Shown: piece after piece, positions 16,596 through 24,680 of the stretch | Layout of the letters: every line of letters begins with the position of its first letter | Position numbering within the stretch: the first letter of the stretch is position 1 | DNA from: Streptomyces sp. ERV7 | Lineage (GTDB): Bacteria; Actinomycetota; Actinomycetes; Streptomycetales; Streptomycetaceae | NCBI RefSeq assembly: GCF_001653515.1 | Contig: NZ_LYOY01000051.1 | Coordinates: 454,001 to 518,000 of the forward strand | Reading direction: 5' to 3' | DNA length: 64,000 bases | Position numbers and translations under genes: made by a program | Notes under the pieces: generated by a model | Database searches by the model: none | Seen by the model: only the letters and a program-made list of their open reading frames with translations | Told to the model about the DNA's origin: nothing

Positions 16596-17744
16596 ATGTC
16601 GACCACCACCACGGCAGTACCCCGCGGGCTCGCGGGCGTCGTCGTCACGGACACCGCGCTCGGGGACGTCCGGGGCCGCGAGGGCTTCTACCACTACCGC
16701 CAGTACTCGGCCGTCGAACTCGCGCAGACCCGCGGCTTCGAGGACGTGTGGCACCTGATGTTCCACGGCGAACTGCCCGACGCCGCCGCCCGCGCGGACT
16801 TCACCGCCCGCACCGCGGCCCTGCGCCATCTGCCCCGCGAAGTGAGCGACGCGCTGCCCGGCGTCGCCGCGGCGGGCGCGGCCTCCGGACCGCTCGCCGG
16901 ACTGCGCACCGCCCTCTCCCTGCTCGGCGCCGCCCAGGGGTTCCGGCCGGTCTACGACCTCGACGCCGACCGACGGCGCGAGGACGCGCTCGCGGCCTGC
17001 GCCGCCGTCCCCACCCTGCTGACCGCGCTGTACCGGCTCGGCCAGGGCCTCGACCCCGTCGAGCCGCGCGACGACCTCTCGTACGCCGCCAACTACCTGT
17101 ACATGATGACGGGTTCGCTGCCCGAGCCCGACCGTGTCAGGGCGATCGAGCGGTACCTCATCTCCACCGTCGACCACGGCTTCAACGCCTCCACCTTCAC
17201 CGCGCGCGTCGTCGCCTCCACCGGCGCCGACATGGCGGCGTCCCTGGTTGCGGCCGTCGGGGCGCTCTCCGGCCCGCTGCACGGCGGCGCCCCCAGCCGC
17301 GCCCTGGACACCCTCGACGCCATCGGCTCGCGGGACCGCATCGACGCATGGGTGCGCGAGCGCGTCCTCGCGGGCGACCGGATCATGGGCTTCGGCCACC
17401 CCGTCTACCGCACCGAGGATCCGCGCTCGCGGATGCTGCGCGGCATCGCCGAGGACATCGGCGGCCCGCTGGTCGCCTTCGCCGTCGAGGTGGAGCGGCA
17501 GGTCGAGGCGATCCTCGCCGAGCTGAAACCGGGCCGGGAGCTGCACACCAACGTGGAGTTCTACGCGGGTGTGGTCATGGAGCTGTGCGGAGTGCCGCGC
17601 GAGATGTTCACCCCGACGTTCTGTGCGGCCCGGGTGGTCGGCTGGAGCGCCAACATCCTGGAGCAGTCGGAGGACTCCAAGATCATCCGCCCGGCGGCCC
17701 GCTATGTGGGCCCGCCCCCGCCGCACCCCGTACCCGCGCCCTGA
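16596..17744 (+). CDS. Citrate synthase 2 / methylcitrate synthase-like, 382 aa
   Basis: Starts MSTTTTAVPRGLAGVVVTDT and has the full citrate synthase domain. REGFYHYRQYSAVELA lies at the N-terminus and GPLHGGAPSRALD carries the first catalytic His. IMGFGHPVYRTEDPRSR carries the second, and HTNVEFYAGVVMELCG places the general-acid acidic residue. Length and N-terminus fit the short type-II citrate/methylcitrate synthases. GGGAGG at 16582-16587 precedes ATG 16596. It is divergent from, and partly paralogous to, the HTH-bearing citrate synthase, so the two may form a mixed oligomer or a regulator-enzyme pair (inference). Confidence 0.92.
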   Translation: MSTTTTAVPRGLAGVVVTDTALGDVRGREGFYHYRQYSAVELAQTRGFEDVWHLMFHGELPDAAARADFTARTAALRHLPREVSDALPGVAAAGAASGPLAGLRTALSLLGAAQGFRPVYDLDADRRREDALAACAAVPTLLTALYRLGQGLDPVEPRDDLSYAANYLYMMTGSLPEPDRVRAIERYLISTVDHGFNASTFTARVVASTGADMAASLVAAVGALSGPLHGGAPSRALDTLDAIGSRDRIDAWVRERVLAGDRIMGFGHPVYRTEDPRSRMLRGIAEDIGGPLVAFAVEVERQVEAILAELKPGRELHTNVEFYAGVVMELCGVPREMFTPTFCAARVVGWSANILEQSEDSKIIRPAARYVGPPPPHPVPAP

Positions 17745-17838
17745 GCCGTCCGGGCGTGCGGAGCACGGTACTTGGCGCCGCCCGGCGCCGTCGGACAATG
17801 GATGTACCGCTCCCGCGCCGCGCCTCTACGCTCGGCGC

Positions 17839-18648
17839 GTGAACCCGGTCGTCCTCGCCTGCGTCGTCCTGCCCGTAACAGCTGTGCTGTACGGGTTGAT
17901 CGGCCTGCGCCGCCGCACGGAGCACCGTTGGTACCGGGCGGCGGTCGCGCACTGCGCCGCGATCGAGCTCGACCCGTACCACGCCGTCGCCGACCGGTGG
18001 TGGCCCGAGGACGACACCCAGGCGGCGGCCGCCCAGCTGGTGCTCGACGGGCTGGTCACCGTCAACCGCCGCGGAAACCTGAGCCTCACCGCCGCCGGCG
18101 CCGACCCGGCACGCGATGCCGGGCACCCGCTTCCCCACGCCCTGCTCGCCGCGCTGCGGCGCCGCAGCGCGCCCGCGACCCTGGGCAACGTGCTGCTGCG
18201 CGACCCCCAGTTCCACACGGTCCGGACGGAGTTCCACGCCGACTGCGCCGCGCGGCTGCTGCCGCAGCGGCCGGCTCCCCCGAGTGACCTCGGGTGCCTC
18301 GGCTGCACCGGGGTGGCGCTGCTCCTGGGGCAGTTCGGGTTCGCCGCCACCGGGCTCTTCGACCGGATGCCGCACGGGACGGCGCAGTGGGCCGCGGCCG
18401 TCGCCACCGGTGCGGCGCTGTTGGCGCAGATCACCGGGCTCTGCGGTGTGCGGGTGCCGGACGAGCTGCCCGACCCCTTCGCCGAATGGCTGGCCCGGCC
18501 GGGGAGCCCGCACCCGGCGCTCGCCGAGCTGGCCGTACGGGACCCCGAAGCCGAGGCCTGGCTCCGGGCCGGCCGGTTCCGTACCCGCCGCGGCCGGAAC
18601 CGGGGGCGGCCCCGGCGCCGCGGCGCTCCCGCCGAGGCCGGGGCCTGA
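17839..18648 (+). CDS. TIGR04222-type membrane protein, 269 aa
   Basis: An N-terminal membrane helix (VVLACVVLPVTAVLYGLIGL) is followed by a soluble region with LDPYHAVADRWWPEDDTQAA, LVTVNRRGNLSLTAAG and HPLPHALLAALRRR. Two more membrane segments (CLGCTGVALLLGQFGFAATG, WAAAVATGAALLAQITGL) and an arginine-rich tail complete it. The layout is that of the actinobacterial TIGR04222 family, which has no known function. Its usual glycine-cysteine-rich C-terminus is replaced here by basic residues. GTG 17839 is chosen; no strong ribosome-binding site is seen. The gene is not obviously in an operon. Confidence 0.75.
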   Translation: MNPVVLACVVLPVTAVLYGLIGLRRRTEHRWYRAAVAHCAAIELDPYHAVADRWWPEDDTQAAAAQLVLDGLVTVNRRGNLSLTAAGADPARDAGHPLPHALLAALRRRSAPATLGNVLLRDPQFHTVRTEFHADCAARLLPQRPAPPSDLGCLGCTGVALLLGQFGFAATGLFDRMPHGTAQWAAAVATGAALLAQITGLCGVRVPDELPDPFAEWLARPGSPHPALAELAVRDPEAEAWLRAGRFRTRRGRNRGRPRRRGAPAEAGA

Positions 18649-18683
18649 GCGGGAGTGCCGTGTGACGCGGCGTCCGACCGGCC

Positions 18684-19136
18684 TCAGCGCCAGATCGTCT
18701 GGACCGAGTCGAACTGGACCCAGGTGATGGTGTTGCCCGAGTTGGCACCGAAGACGGTTACCGAACCGGCGGTGTTCACCTCGAAGCGGCAGGCGTTGAT
18801 GCCCTGGCTGTTGTTGCGGGGCGCGGTGGCGCGGATGTACGAGGTCGGCCTGGCCATGGTGGCGGGCAGCGTGGCGACCTTGGTGTCGGCCGCGAAGCTG
18901 CCGGTGATGACGCCGCGGGCCTGGAGGAAGGTGGTGCCCGCGATGGTGACGAGGCGGACCTGCGGGGTCGCGCCGACCTGCGCGGTGACGCCGGGCTCCA
19001 GGACCAGGTCGGCCCAGTCGCCGGCCTCCACGCCACCGGCGGCGGCCGCGGGGGAGGCGGTGGCGATGTTGGCGACGGCGACGGCGGCGGGCACGGCGAA
19101 GGCGGCGCCGAGAATGCTGCGGCGGTTGAAGGACAT
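18684..19136 (-). CDS. Secreted (Tat-type) protein of unknown function, 150 aa
   Basis: The N-terminus MSFNRRSILGAAFAVPAAVA looks like a twin-arginine signal peptide ending near PAAAA. The mature part (DWADLVLEPGVTAQVGATPQ, RLVTIAGTTFLQARGVITGS, NTITWVQFDSVQTIWR) is one copy of a roughly 115-residue domain that recurs at the C-terminus of the next gene upstream (19196-20467). The shared ending, NTITWVQFDS against NAITWAQLDS, makes the homology plain. The role is unknown; the all-beta character suggests binding or adhesion. The two genes are 59 bp apart and probably cotranscribed. Confidence 0.8.
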   Translation of the reverse strand: MSFNRRSILGAAFAVPAAVAVANIATASPAAAAGGVEAGDWADLVLEPGVTAQVGATPQVRLVTIAGTTFLQARGVITGSFAADTKVATLPATMARPTSYIRATAPRNNSQGINACRFEVNTAGSVTVFGANSGNTITWVQFDSVQTIWR

Positions 19137-19195
19137 GGTGGTTGGTCTCCTTGACGAGGCCGTGTGCGAAATGACGGAGAGTTCTGCGGGCGCGG

Positions 19196-20467
19196 TCAGC
19201 GCCAGACGGCGCTGAAGCTGTCGAGCTGGGCCCAGGTGATGGCGTTGGTGTCACGCCCGCCGAACAGCCGCAGCGCGCCGTCGGTGCCGGCCTCGGCCCG
19301 GGCGACGCAGTAGCCGCCGTTGTTGTTGCGCGGGACGTTGCAGCGGGCCGCCACGCTGGGGGTCAGCGCGTCGGGCAGGGTGCCGAGGACCGCGTCGCCG
19401 TCGAAGGTGCCCTTGACGCCGCCGCTGAGCTGCAGCGTCGTCGTGCCGGCGACACTGATGAGCCGGCCCTGGGGCGGGTTCAGGTCGGCGGTGACACCCG
19501 AGGCCAGGGTGATCGGCGTCCAGTCGGTGATCACCTTGACGCCGTCGACCTCGACGGTGTCGGGGATCGTCACGATGGTGCAGGTGCGCGGCCCGGGGTC
19601 CTCACAGGCGAAGCCGAAGTGGAGGTTGGTGACGCCGTTGCGGGTGTCGATGTGCATGCCCTCGGGCTCGCGCCACTCCAGGCCCGGCGCGGCGGTGATG
19701 AACTGCCGGGTCAGGACGTTGCCGGTGGCCCACTCCATGGCGGTGATGTAGGTGTTGCCCGGCGACGGGTTCCTGGTGGCGGTGCTGGACTCGCCGCTGA
19801 GCATGTACAGCACGCCCTTGTGGGACGTGTACCCCTGGAACACGCCCAGGTCCGTGGGCATCTCGATGCGCTGGAGCGCCTGGAAGTCGCCCACCGAGGC
19901 CTTGGCCAGGTCGTACCGCTCGAAGTGCGTCGCGCCGTCGGAGTAGAACCGCACCACGAGCTCGTTGGAGCTGCGGTCGATGGCGGGGGTGGCGAAGAGC
20001 GCGGTCGGCGTGGGGCGGTACGGCTTGGCGTGCAGCGAGGACCCGTAGTCGAGGACCGTCCCCGACCGGAAGTCGAAGTTGGTGATGGAGGTGCCGAAGC
20101 CCTCGTTCTTGGAGTTGGGCTGCGACGCCGTCTCGGTCCACAGGCGGATGGTGCCGCCGCGGTTCTCGACACCGAGGTTGACACCGTGGCCGAAGCCCCG
20201 CAGATACATGTATCCGGTGATCGCGCCCGACCGGTTGAGGCGGGTCACGCACATGTCGCCGTTGCCGTTGCGGGTGTCGTAGTCGACCGGCGCGGACTCC
20301 CCGCTGAGGGTCAGGCCGCCCTGCATCAGCTGGAGCACGAAGAGGTCGCCCGACACCGGGTCGGTGTTGAACGACTGCATCACGGTGCTGTTCTTGAGCG
20401 GGCGGCGGTGCAGCAGCTTGCCCACCGGTCCCGCGATGTCTATCTGTCCTTCAATGGTGACGCTCAA
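19196..20467 (-). CDS. TagC-like/P68-RBP beta-propeller protein with C-terminal beta domain, 423 aa
   Basis: Residues 10-310 resemble the P68 RBP/TagC-like beta-propeller (FVLQLMQGGLTLSGESAPVD, GHGVNLGVENRGGTIRLWTE, EGMHIDTRNGVTNLHFGFAC), a fold annotated as teichoic-acid protein C or phage receptor-binding protein. Residues 315-423 repeat the domain of the downstream secreted protein. No signal peptide is seen. The start TTG at 20467 follows AAGGAG with 8-base spacing; GTG 20488 is the alternative. It could bind cell-wall glycopolymer or extracellular polysaccharide (inference). No phage genes surround it. Confidence 0.75.
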   Translation of the reverse strand: MSVTIEGQIDIAGPVGKLLHRRPLKNSTVMQSFNTDPVSGDLFVLQLMQGGLTLSGESAPVDYDTRNGNGDMCVTRLNRSGAITGYMYLRGFGHGVNLGVENRGGTIRLWTETASQPNSKNEGFGTSITNFDFRSGTVLDYGSSLHAKPYRPTPTALFATPAIDRSSNELVVRFYSDGATHFERYDLAKASVGDFQALQRIEMPTDLGVFQGYTSHKGVLYMLSGESSTATRNPSPGNTYITAMEWATGNVLTRQFITAAPGLEWREPEGMHIDTRNGVTNLHFGFACEDPGPRTCTIVTIPDTVEVDGVKVITDWTPITLASGVTADLNPPQGRLISVAGTTTLQLSGGVKGTFDGDAVLGTLPDALTPSVAARCNVPRNNNGGYCVARAEAGTDGALRLFGGRDTNAITWAQLDSFSAVWR

Positions 20468-20635
20468 CGACGCCGCTCCTTCATGCACGTTTCGGTGCTG
20501 CCGTGATCGGAACGGCGTCAGTGTCGCACGGGTGTTCCCGCGGCGGGAGTCCTGGTGCGCCGACGAGGAGCAGGGCCTCGCCGGGCGCACCAGCATGCCC
20601 GACATGTCACGAAAGGCCGCTTCCCATGGCTGATA

Positions 20636-21835
20636 TCAGCCGGTCAGTGTGGCCTTGGAGCGCATGGCGAGGAAGTTCGTCCGGTAGGCGTCGTGGGTCG
20701 CGGCGCCCTCGACGCGCAGCAGCGCCTCGTCGTTCTCCCGGAGGGAGGAGACGTCGAGGTTGTGGGATCCGGTGAAGGTCCACTTGGTGTCCGGGTGCCC
20801 CGCGTAGTTGCCCTCGACCAGCAGGTACTTGGAGTGCACGAACAGGTCGTCCGCCTCGCTCGCGGGTGTGCCGTTGTCGAGGTGGAGCTTGTACGGCTTG
20901 ATCCGGGCGTGGTTGCCGAGGGTCGCGAGCTGGCTCGTCTCGTTGTAGACGACCTCGATCCAGCAGTCCTGGTCGGCGAGCTGCCGCAGCTTGGCCGCCA
21001 CCTCGGTGCGGGTGAAGGCATAGGCGGCGACGCGCACGACGGTCTTGTGGGAGGCGGAGCCGACCGTCGTGTTGCCCGTGCACGACACGTTGTTCAGTAC
21101 GTCGACCATGAGGTCACCCGTCGACTGCGGGAAGAAGTAGTACTTCTCGCCCCCCGACGTCGTGCCCTGCCGGTAGTAGTCGGTGTTGCGGTTCTCGGCG
21201 GCGAGGTCGTTGAAGTACGCCGTGTACGCGGTGTAGAGGTCGGTGTTGCCCACCGAGGTGTACGCGTTGTTCCAGAACCGGTCGGTGTTCGCCGCGGTCT
21301 GGTTGGCGGACGTCTGGATCACCACGTCCTCGGCGACACCGGCGTCACCCACCCGGGAGAAGAGGAAGAACTTGTTGTGGTTGATGTGGTTCTTGGCCGG
21401 GTCGAGCGTGGTGTCCGCGATGCACGCCCGGTCCTTCGGGCACACGTGCAGCCAGGACGTCCTGGTCATGTCCTTGCCGAGGGCGGCGGCCAGTTGCGTG
21501 GCGGCCGTGGAGGTGGAGAACGTGTGGTCGAGGACGACCCGGACCTGCACGCCCCGGTCGTGGGCACGCACCAGCGCGTCGCTGTAGCCGGTGTCGGTCA
21601 GGGCGTACATGGCGGCGCGCAGCGTACGCCCGCTCTGGGTGTTGTCGATCGCCCCGACGATGTGGTCCTTGATCGCGTTCTGCTCGGCCACGGTGCCCTG
21701 CGGGTCGTTGAAGACGGCGCCCGTGGCGGGCATCGGCGCCGGGTCCGCCACGGCGGCCGGCGACGGGACGAGCAACGCGGCCAGGAGGGACCCGGCGAAC
21801 AACGCCGCGGCACATATGCGTCTGATGTCTCTCAC
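20636..21835 (-). CDS. Secreted phospholipase D-like protein, 399 aa
   Basis: After a signal peptide (AALFAGSLLAALLVPSPAAV), two PLD-like halves are visible: HINHNKFFLFSRVGD near residue 175 and DLFVHSKYLLVEGNYAG near 340, the latter with WTFTGSHNLDVSSLREND. The canonical HxKx4D motif is modified: the Asp position is Ser in the first half and Glu in the second. It is homologous throughout to the protein at 61679-62911. The start GTG 21835 sits directly against GAGGA, so the true start is uncertain. It likely hydrolyses or transfers phosphodiesters outside the cell. Confidence 0.85.
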   Translation of the reverse strand: MRDIRRICAAALFAGSLLAALLVPSPAAVADPAPMPATGAVFNDPQGTVAEQNAIKDHIVGAIDNTQSGRTLRAAMYALTDTGYSDALVRAHDRGVQVRVVLDHTFSTSTAATQLAAALGKDMTRTSWLHVCPKDRACIADTTLDPAKNHINHNKFFLFSRVGDAGVAEDVVIQTSANQTAANTDRFWNNAYTSVGNTDLYTAYTAYFNDLAAENRNTDYYRQGTTSGGEKYYFFPQSTGDLMVDVLNNVSCTGNTTVGSASHKTVVRVAAYAFTRTEVAAKLRQLADQDCWIEVVYNETSQLATLGNHARIKPYKLHLDNGTPASEADDLFVHSKYLLVEGNYAGHPDTKWTFTGSHNLDVSSLRENDEALLRVEGAATHDAYRTNFLAMRSKATLTG

Positions 21836-22272
21836 TCCTCGACAAAGATCGTTCCTGCTGTGAGCAGGTGCACGATAGCCCGCCGGGCCCGGCGCTCCGA
21901 CGGCACCCGACGCAATCGGTTGCCTCGCATGCCATGTGTCTTGCGTCACATGGGTCACGGGTGTTGCGTTGCTTCTGGTTTGCGCAATCTTGCGCCCGCA
22001 CGCCGCGATGATCGCCCGAACGCCAGGTCAGGGCCATGCTACCGAGGGTAACTGTCCCGTGTGGACAGGGCTGTTGAGGAGTGGGCGCAGTGCTGCAAAC
22101 ACATGTTCGCCATTGGAACGCAAGTGCCCGGTGATCTTTCACGGGTCCGCGGTTGCACATTCCGGCTCCGGCGGGCGTCATCTGTTCGAAGGCGCGCACC
22201 GGCGCCTTCCGAGGCCGTCGGGGGGCGGGACGGACGGGCCTCGAAGCGCACCAGAAAGGAGCCGGAAGTCTC
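21836..22272. other. Intergenic region between PLD gene and sigma-factor operon
   Basis: No gene is seen in this 437-base divergent gap. It holds CATGTG-N8-CACATG at 21933-21952, a possible operator for either promoter, and several TTGCG-rich stretches. AAAGGAG at 22255-22261 serves the small gene that starts at 22273. Confidence 0.5.
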
Positions 22273-22428
22273 GTGACGATCGATCGGATGGGCGATGTGG
22301 TCCTGGCAGTTCTCGCGATGCGGGTGTTCGGCCGCGACGCGGCCCTGCTACTGCGGCGGGCCGCGGCCGCGGGCGTGCGGACGGGTGTGAGCGAGTTGCT
22401 GCGTACGGACGGAGAGGGAGACCGGTGA
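22273..22428 (+). CDS. Small hydrophobic-helical protein coupled to a sigma factor, 51 aa
   Basis: The peptide begins VTIDRMGDVVLAVLAMRVFG and ends in a basic amphipathic stretch and LLRTDGEGDR. GTG 22273 has AAAGGAG 11 bases upstream, and its TGA overlaps the GTG of the sigma-factor gene (GTGA), so translation is coupled. The N-terminal half is hydrophobic enough to be a short amphipathic or membrane helix. The function is unknown; a sigma-associated regulator is possible but unproven. Confidence 0.65.
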   Translation: MTIDRMGDVVLAVLAMRVFGRDAALLLRRAAAAGVRTGVSELLRTDGEGDR

Positions 22429-23015
22429 GCCAGGACCTGCCGCACCGCACGCCGGGCAGACCCGCGATGACGAACCAGCAACTGCCGGTGGACTTCAGCG
22501 CGTTCCACCATATGCACCGGCCCGTCTATCTGCGCTGGGCGCAGACGGTCCTCAACCACCGGGCGGACGCCGAGGAAGCCGTCGACGCGGCTTTCGAACA
22601 GCTCCTGATGATCTGGACGGTCGTCCTCTCCAAGGAGAACCCCGCCGCGTACGCCTGGAGCGTGCTGCGCAGCCGCACCCTCGACCTGGCCCGCGCCCGC
22701 AGAAGGCGCCCGGCACTGCTGGAGGCGGCCGCCTTCGAGACGGTGGCCCTGGCCCGGGCCTGCGACCCCATAGGCCAGTTGGAGGAGAGCCTCGCCCTCT
22801 TCCACGCGGTACGCCAGCTCCCGCCGCGCCAGATGGACGTGATGCTGCTGCTCCACCTCCACGGCCTGACCCCCGCCCAGGTCGGCGACCACCTCGGCAT
22901 CACCGCGGCCGCCGTCCGCTCCACCGCCCGCCACGCCAAGCGCCGACTGCGCCACACCCTCGGCCCGGCGGCCCAGCACACCGAGGAGGGACACGCCGAT
23001 GACATCGCCCATTGA
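22425..23015 (+). CDS. ECF-type RNA polymerase sigma factor, 196 aa
   Basis: Region 2 is recognisable in VYLRWAQTVLNHRADAEEAV, AFEQLLMIW and the SVLRSRTLDLARARRRR segment. Region 4 is LPPRQMDVMLLLHLHGLTPA, QVGDHLGITAAAVRSTARHA, a typical sigma-70 region 4 helix-turn-helix. No anti-sigma factor is adjacent. The start GTG 22425 overlaps the previous stop; ATG 22467 (MTNQQLPVDF) is the alternative. The stop overlaps the following gene by 17 bases, so the three genes form an operon. The target promoters are unknown. Confidence 0.88.
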   Translation: MSQDLPHRTPGRPAMTNQQLPVDFSAFHHMHRPVYLRWAQTVLNHRADAEEAVDAAFEQLLMIWTVVLSKENPAAYAWSVLRSRTLDLARARRRRPALLEAAAFETVALARACDPIGQLEESLALFHAVRQLPPRQMDVMLLLHLHGLTPAQVGDHLGITAAAVRSTARHAKRRLRHTLGPAAQHTEEGHADDIAH

Positions 23016-23811
23016 CGAGGTGCTCGCCCGTGCCCGCCTGGCCCACCAGCCCTGCACCGCGGCCGACGTCGACGCCGCCGAGCAGCGCCTCGCCGCCCGG
23101 GTCACCGCGCCGCCGCACACCGCCGCGGCCCCGTCGGGCCGCCCCCGGCTCGCCGCCTGGCGGGCGCTCCTGGCCGAGCCGGGACCGCCGCTGGACGAGC
23201 TGAGCGCGGCCCAGGACCTCACCGTCGTCTGCGAGATGTTCGTCATCCACCCCGACGCGCTCGACGACCTCAAGCTCTTCTTCGCCCGCGCGCTGCCCGA
23301 GCCGGCCGGTGCCCGCATCCTGGGCTGCATGCTGCATCTGACCGGCCGCCCCGAATCCGCCCGGTTCTGGTGGCAGTACGCGGCAGGGGCGGGCGACGCG
23401 GCCGCCACCTTCTGCCTCGGCCTGCACCACCGCGCCCTGGGCGAACACCCCGAGGCCGACTGGTGGCACGTCCAGGGCCACACCCTCAGCGGCCACGGCG
23501 CGACCGTCGCGGACGTCGACCTGACCACGACACTGCGCATCCTGCGCGCCCTGCGCACCGGCCCCCTGCCGGTGCCCGACCTGGTCCACGCCGTGCTCGA
23601 CTACATACCGGCCGCGCTCTCGTACGTCGACGACGACCTCGACCTGCCCCTGCCCGACCCGGACTTCACCGAGCACATCACCGCCCTGACCCCCTTCCCG
23701 GGGTGCGGCCCGCCGGTGTTTTCCGGTGTCCGTCCGCCCTGCGCATTGCCCAAAAGGGTGCCTGCTGCACATACTGGCGCGGCCGGGGAACAGACGTACG
23801 GGGGAGCGGAC
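22999..23811 (+). CDS. Helical protein of unknown function, frame open into the ABC ATPase gene
   Basis: The product starts MTSPIDEVLARARLAHQPCT and is alpha-helical, with a Sel1/TPR-like stretch (RILGCMLHLTGRPESARFWW, QYAAGAGDAAATFCLGLHHR). This kind of protein is usually found just after such sigma factors in Streptomyces. Recognisable sequence ends near DPDFTEHITALTP (about 23695). No stop follows: the frame runs through an intergenic-looking segment with its own promoter into the ABC ATPase, giving a 514-residue open frame to 24543. Either a stop was lost by an indel near the C-tract at 23692-23700 or a fusion protein is made. The end given is the base before the ATPase start. Confidence 0.6.
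23746..23775 (+). promoter_or_regulatory. Candidate promoter of the ABC ATPase gene
   Basis: TTGCCC (23746-23751) and CATACT (23770-23775) are separated by 18 bases and lie about 36 bases before the ATG. This supports independent expression of the ATPase despite the open upstream frame. Confidence 0.5.
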
Positions 23812-24543
23812 ATGAGCGAGACCACCAGCGGGCGCGGCGCGGTCGTCACCGAGGATCCGGGCACCGGGCCGATGGTCGTCGTCGAGGACCTGCGCCGCTC
23901 GTACGGCGAGGGCGCCGCCGCCGTCCACGCGCTGCGCGGGGTGTCCTTCGAGGTGCCGCGCGGCGAGCTCGTCGCCCTCAAGGGGCGCTCCGGATCCGGC
24001 AAGACGACGCTGCTCAACCTGGTCGGCGGGCTCGACCGGCCCGACGGCGGCCGGATCACCGTCGACGCCACGGACCTGGCCGAGCTCGGCGAGGAGGGGC
24101 TGCTGGCGCTGCGCCGCGACCGGATCGGCTTCATCTTCCAGTCCTTCGGGCTGATCCCGATCCTGTCGGCCGCCGAGAACGTCGGCGTCCCGATGCGGCT
24201 GCGCAAGGCCGACCCGGCCGAGCGCGACGCGCGCGTGGAGCTGCTGCTCGCCCTGGTCGGGCTCGCCGACCACGCCCAGCAGCGCCCCGGCGAGCTCTCC
24301 GGCGGCCAGCAGCAGCGGGTCGCCATCGCCCGTGCGCTCGCCAACCGGCCCGCGCTCCTGATCGCCGACGAGCCCACCGGCCAGCTGGACGCCGAGACCG
24401 GGCTCGCCGTGATGGAGCTGCTGCGCGCGGTCGTCCGCAGCGAGGGCGTCACCGCCCTGGTCGCCACCCACGACGCCCAGCTGCTCGGGCTCGCGGACCG
24501 CGTCCTGGAGCTCAGCGACGGGCGCATCATCGACCACGGCTGA
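23812..24543 (+). CDS. MacB/LolD-type ABC transporter ATP-binding protein, 243 aa
   Basis: Walker A is LKGRSGSGKTTLLNLVGGLD, the Q-loop is FIFQSFGLIP, the signature is LSGGQQQRVAIARAL, Walker B is ALLIADEPTGQLD and the H-loop is VATHDAQ. The sequence is of the MacB/LolD exporter class, which pairs with FtsX-like permeases. No permease gene is adjacent, so the partner must be elsewhere. GGGGGAG precedes ATG 23812. The frame is also open upstream (see preceding entry). Confidence 0.92.
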   Translation: MSETTSGRGAVVTEDPGTGPMVVVEDLRRSYGEGAAAVHALRGVSFEVPRGELVALKGRSGSGKTTLLNLVGGLDRPDGGRITVDATDLAELGEEGLLALRRDRIGFIFQSFGLIPILSAAENVGVPMRLRKADPAERDARVELLLALVGLADHAQQRPGELSGGQQQRVAIARALANRPALLIADEPTGQLDAETGLAVMELLRAVVRSEGVTALVATHDAQLLGLADRVLELSDGRIIDHG

Positions 24544-24680
24544 CCGCCGCGGCTCCGCCTTCCCCCATCAGAATCGCGTCAATACGGCAGCTCAGCGGGA
24601 CCCCCCGTCCGATTTGCCGGAATGGCTGGCCGTAAGGTCGGCAGCGCGTACGCAGCAGTTCTCTGAAAGACAATGGGGCC

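Noticed and set aside
19196..20467. Prophage tail or baseplate gene
   Set aside because: The propeller resembles phage receptor-binding proteins, but no portal, capsid, terminase, lysis or integrase genes surround it.
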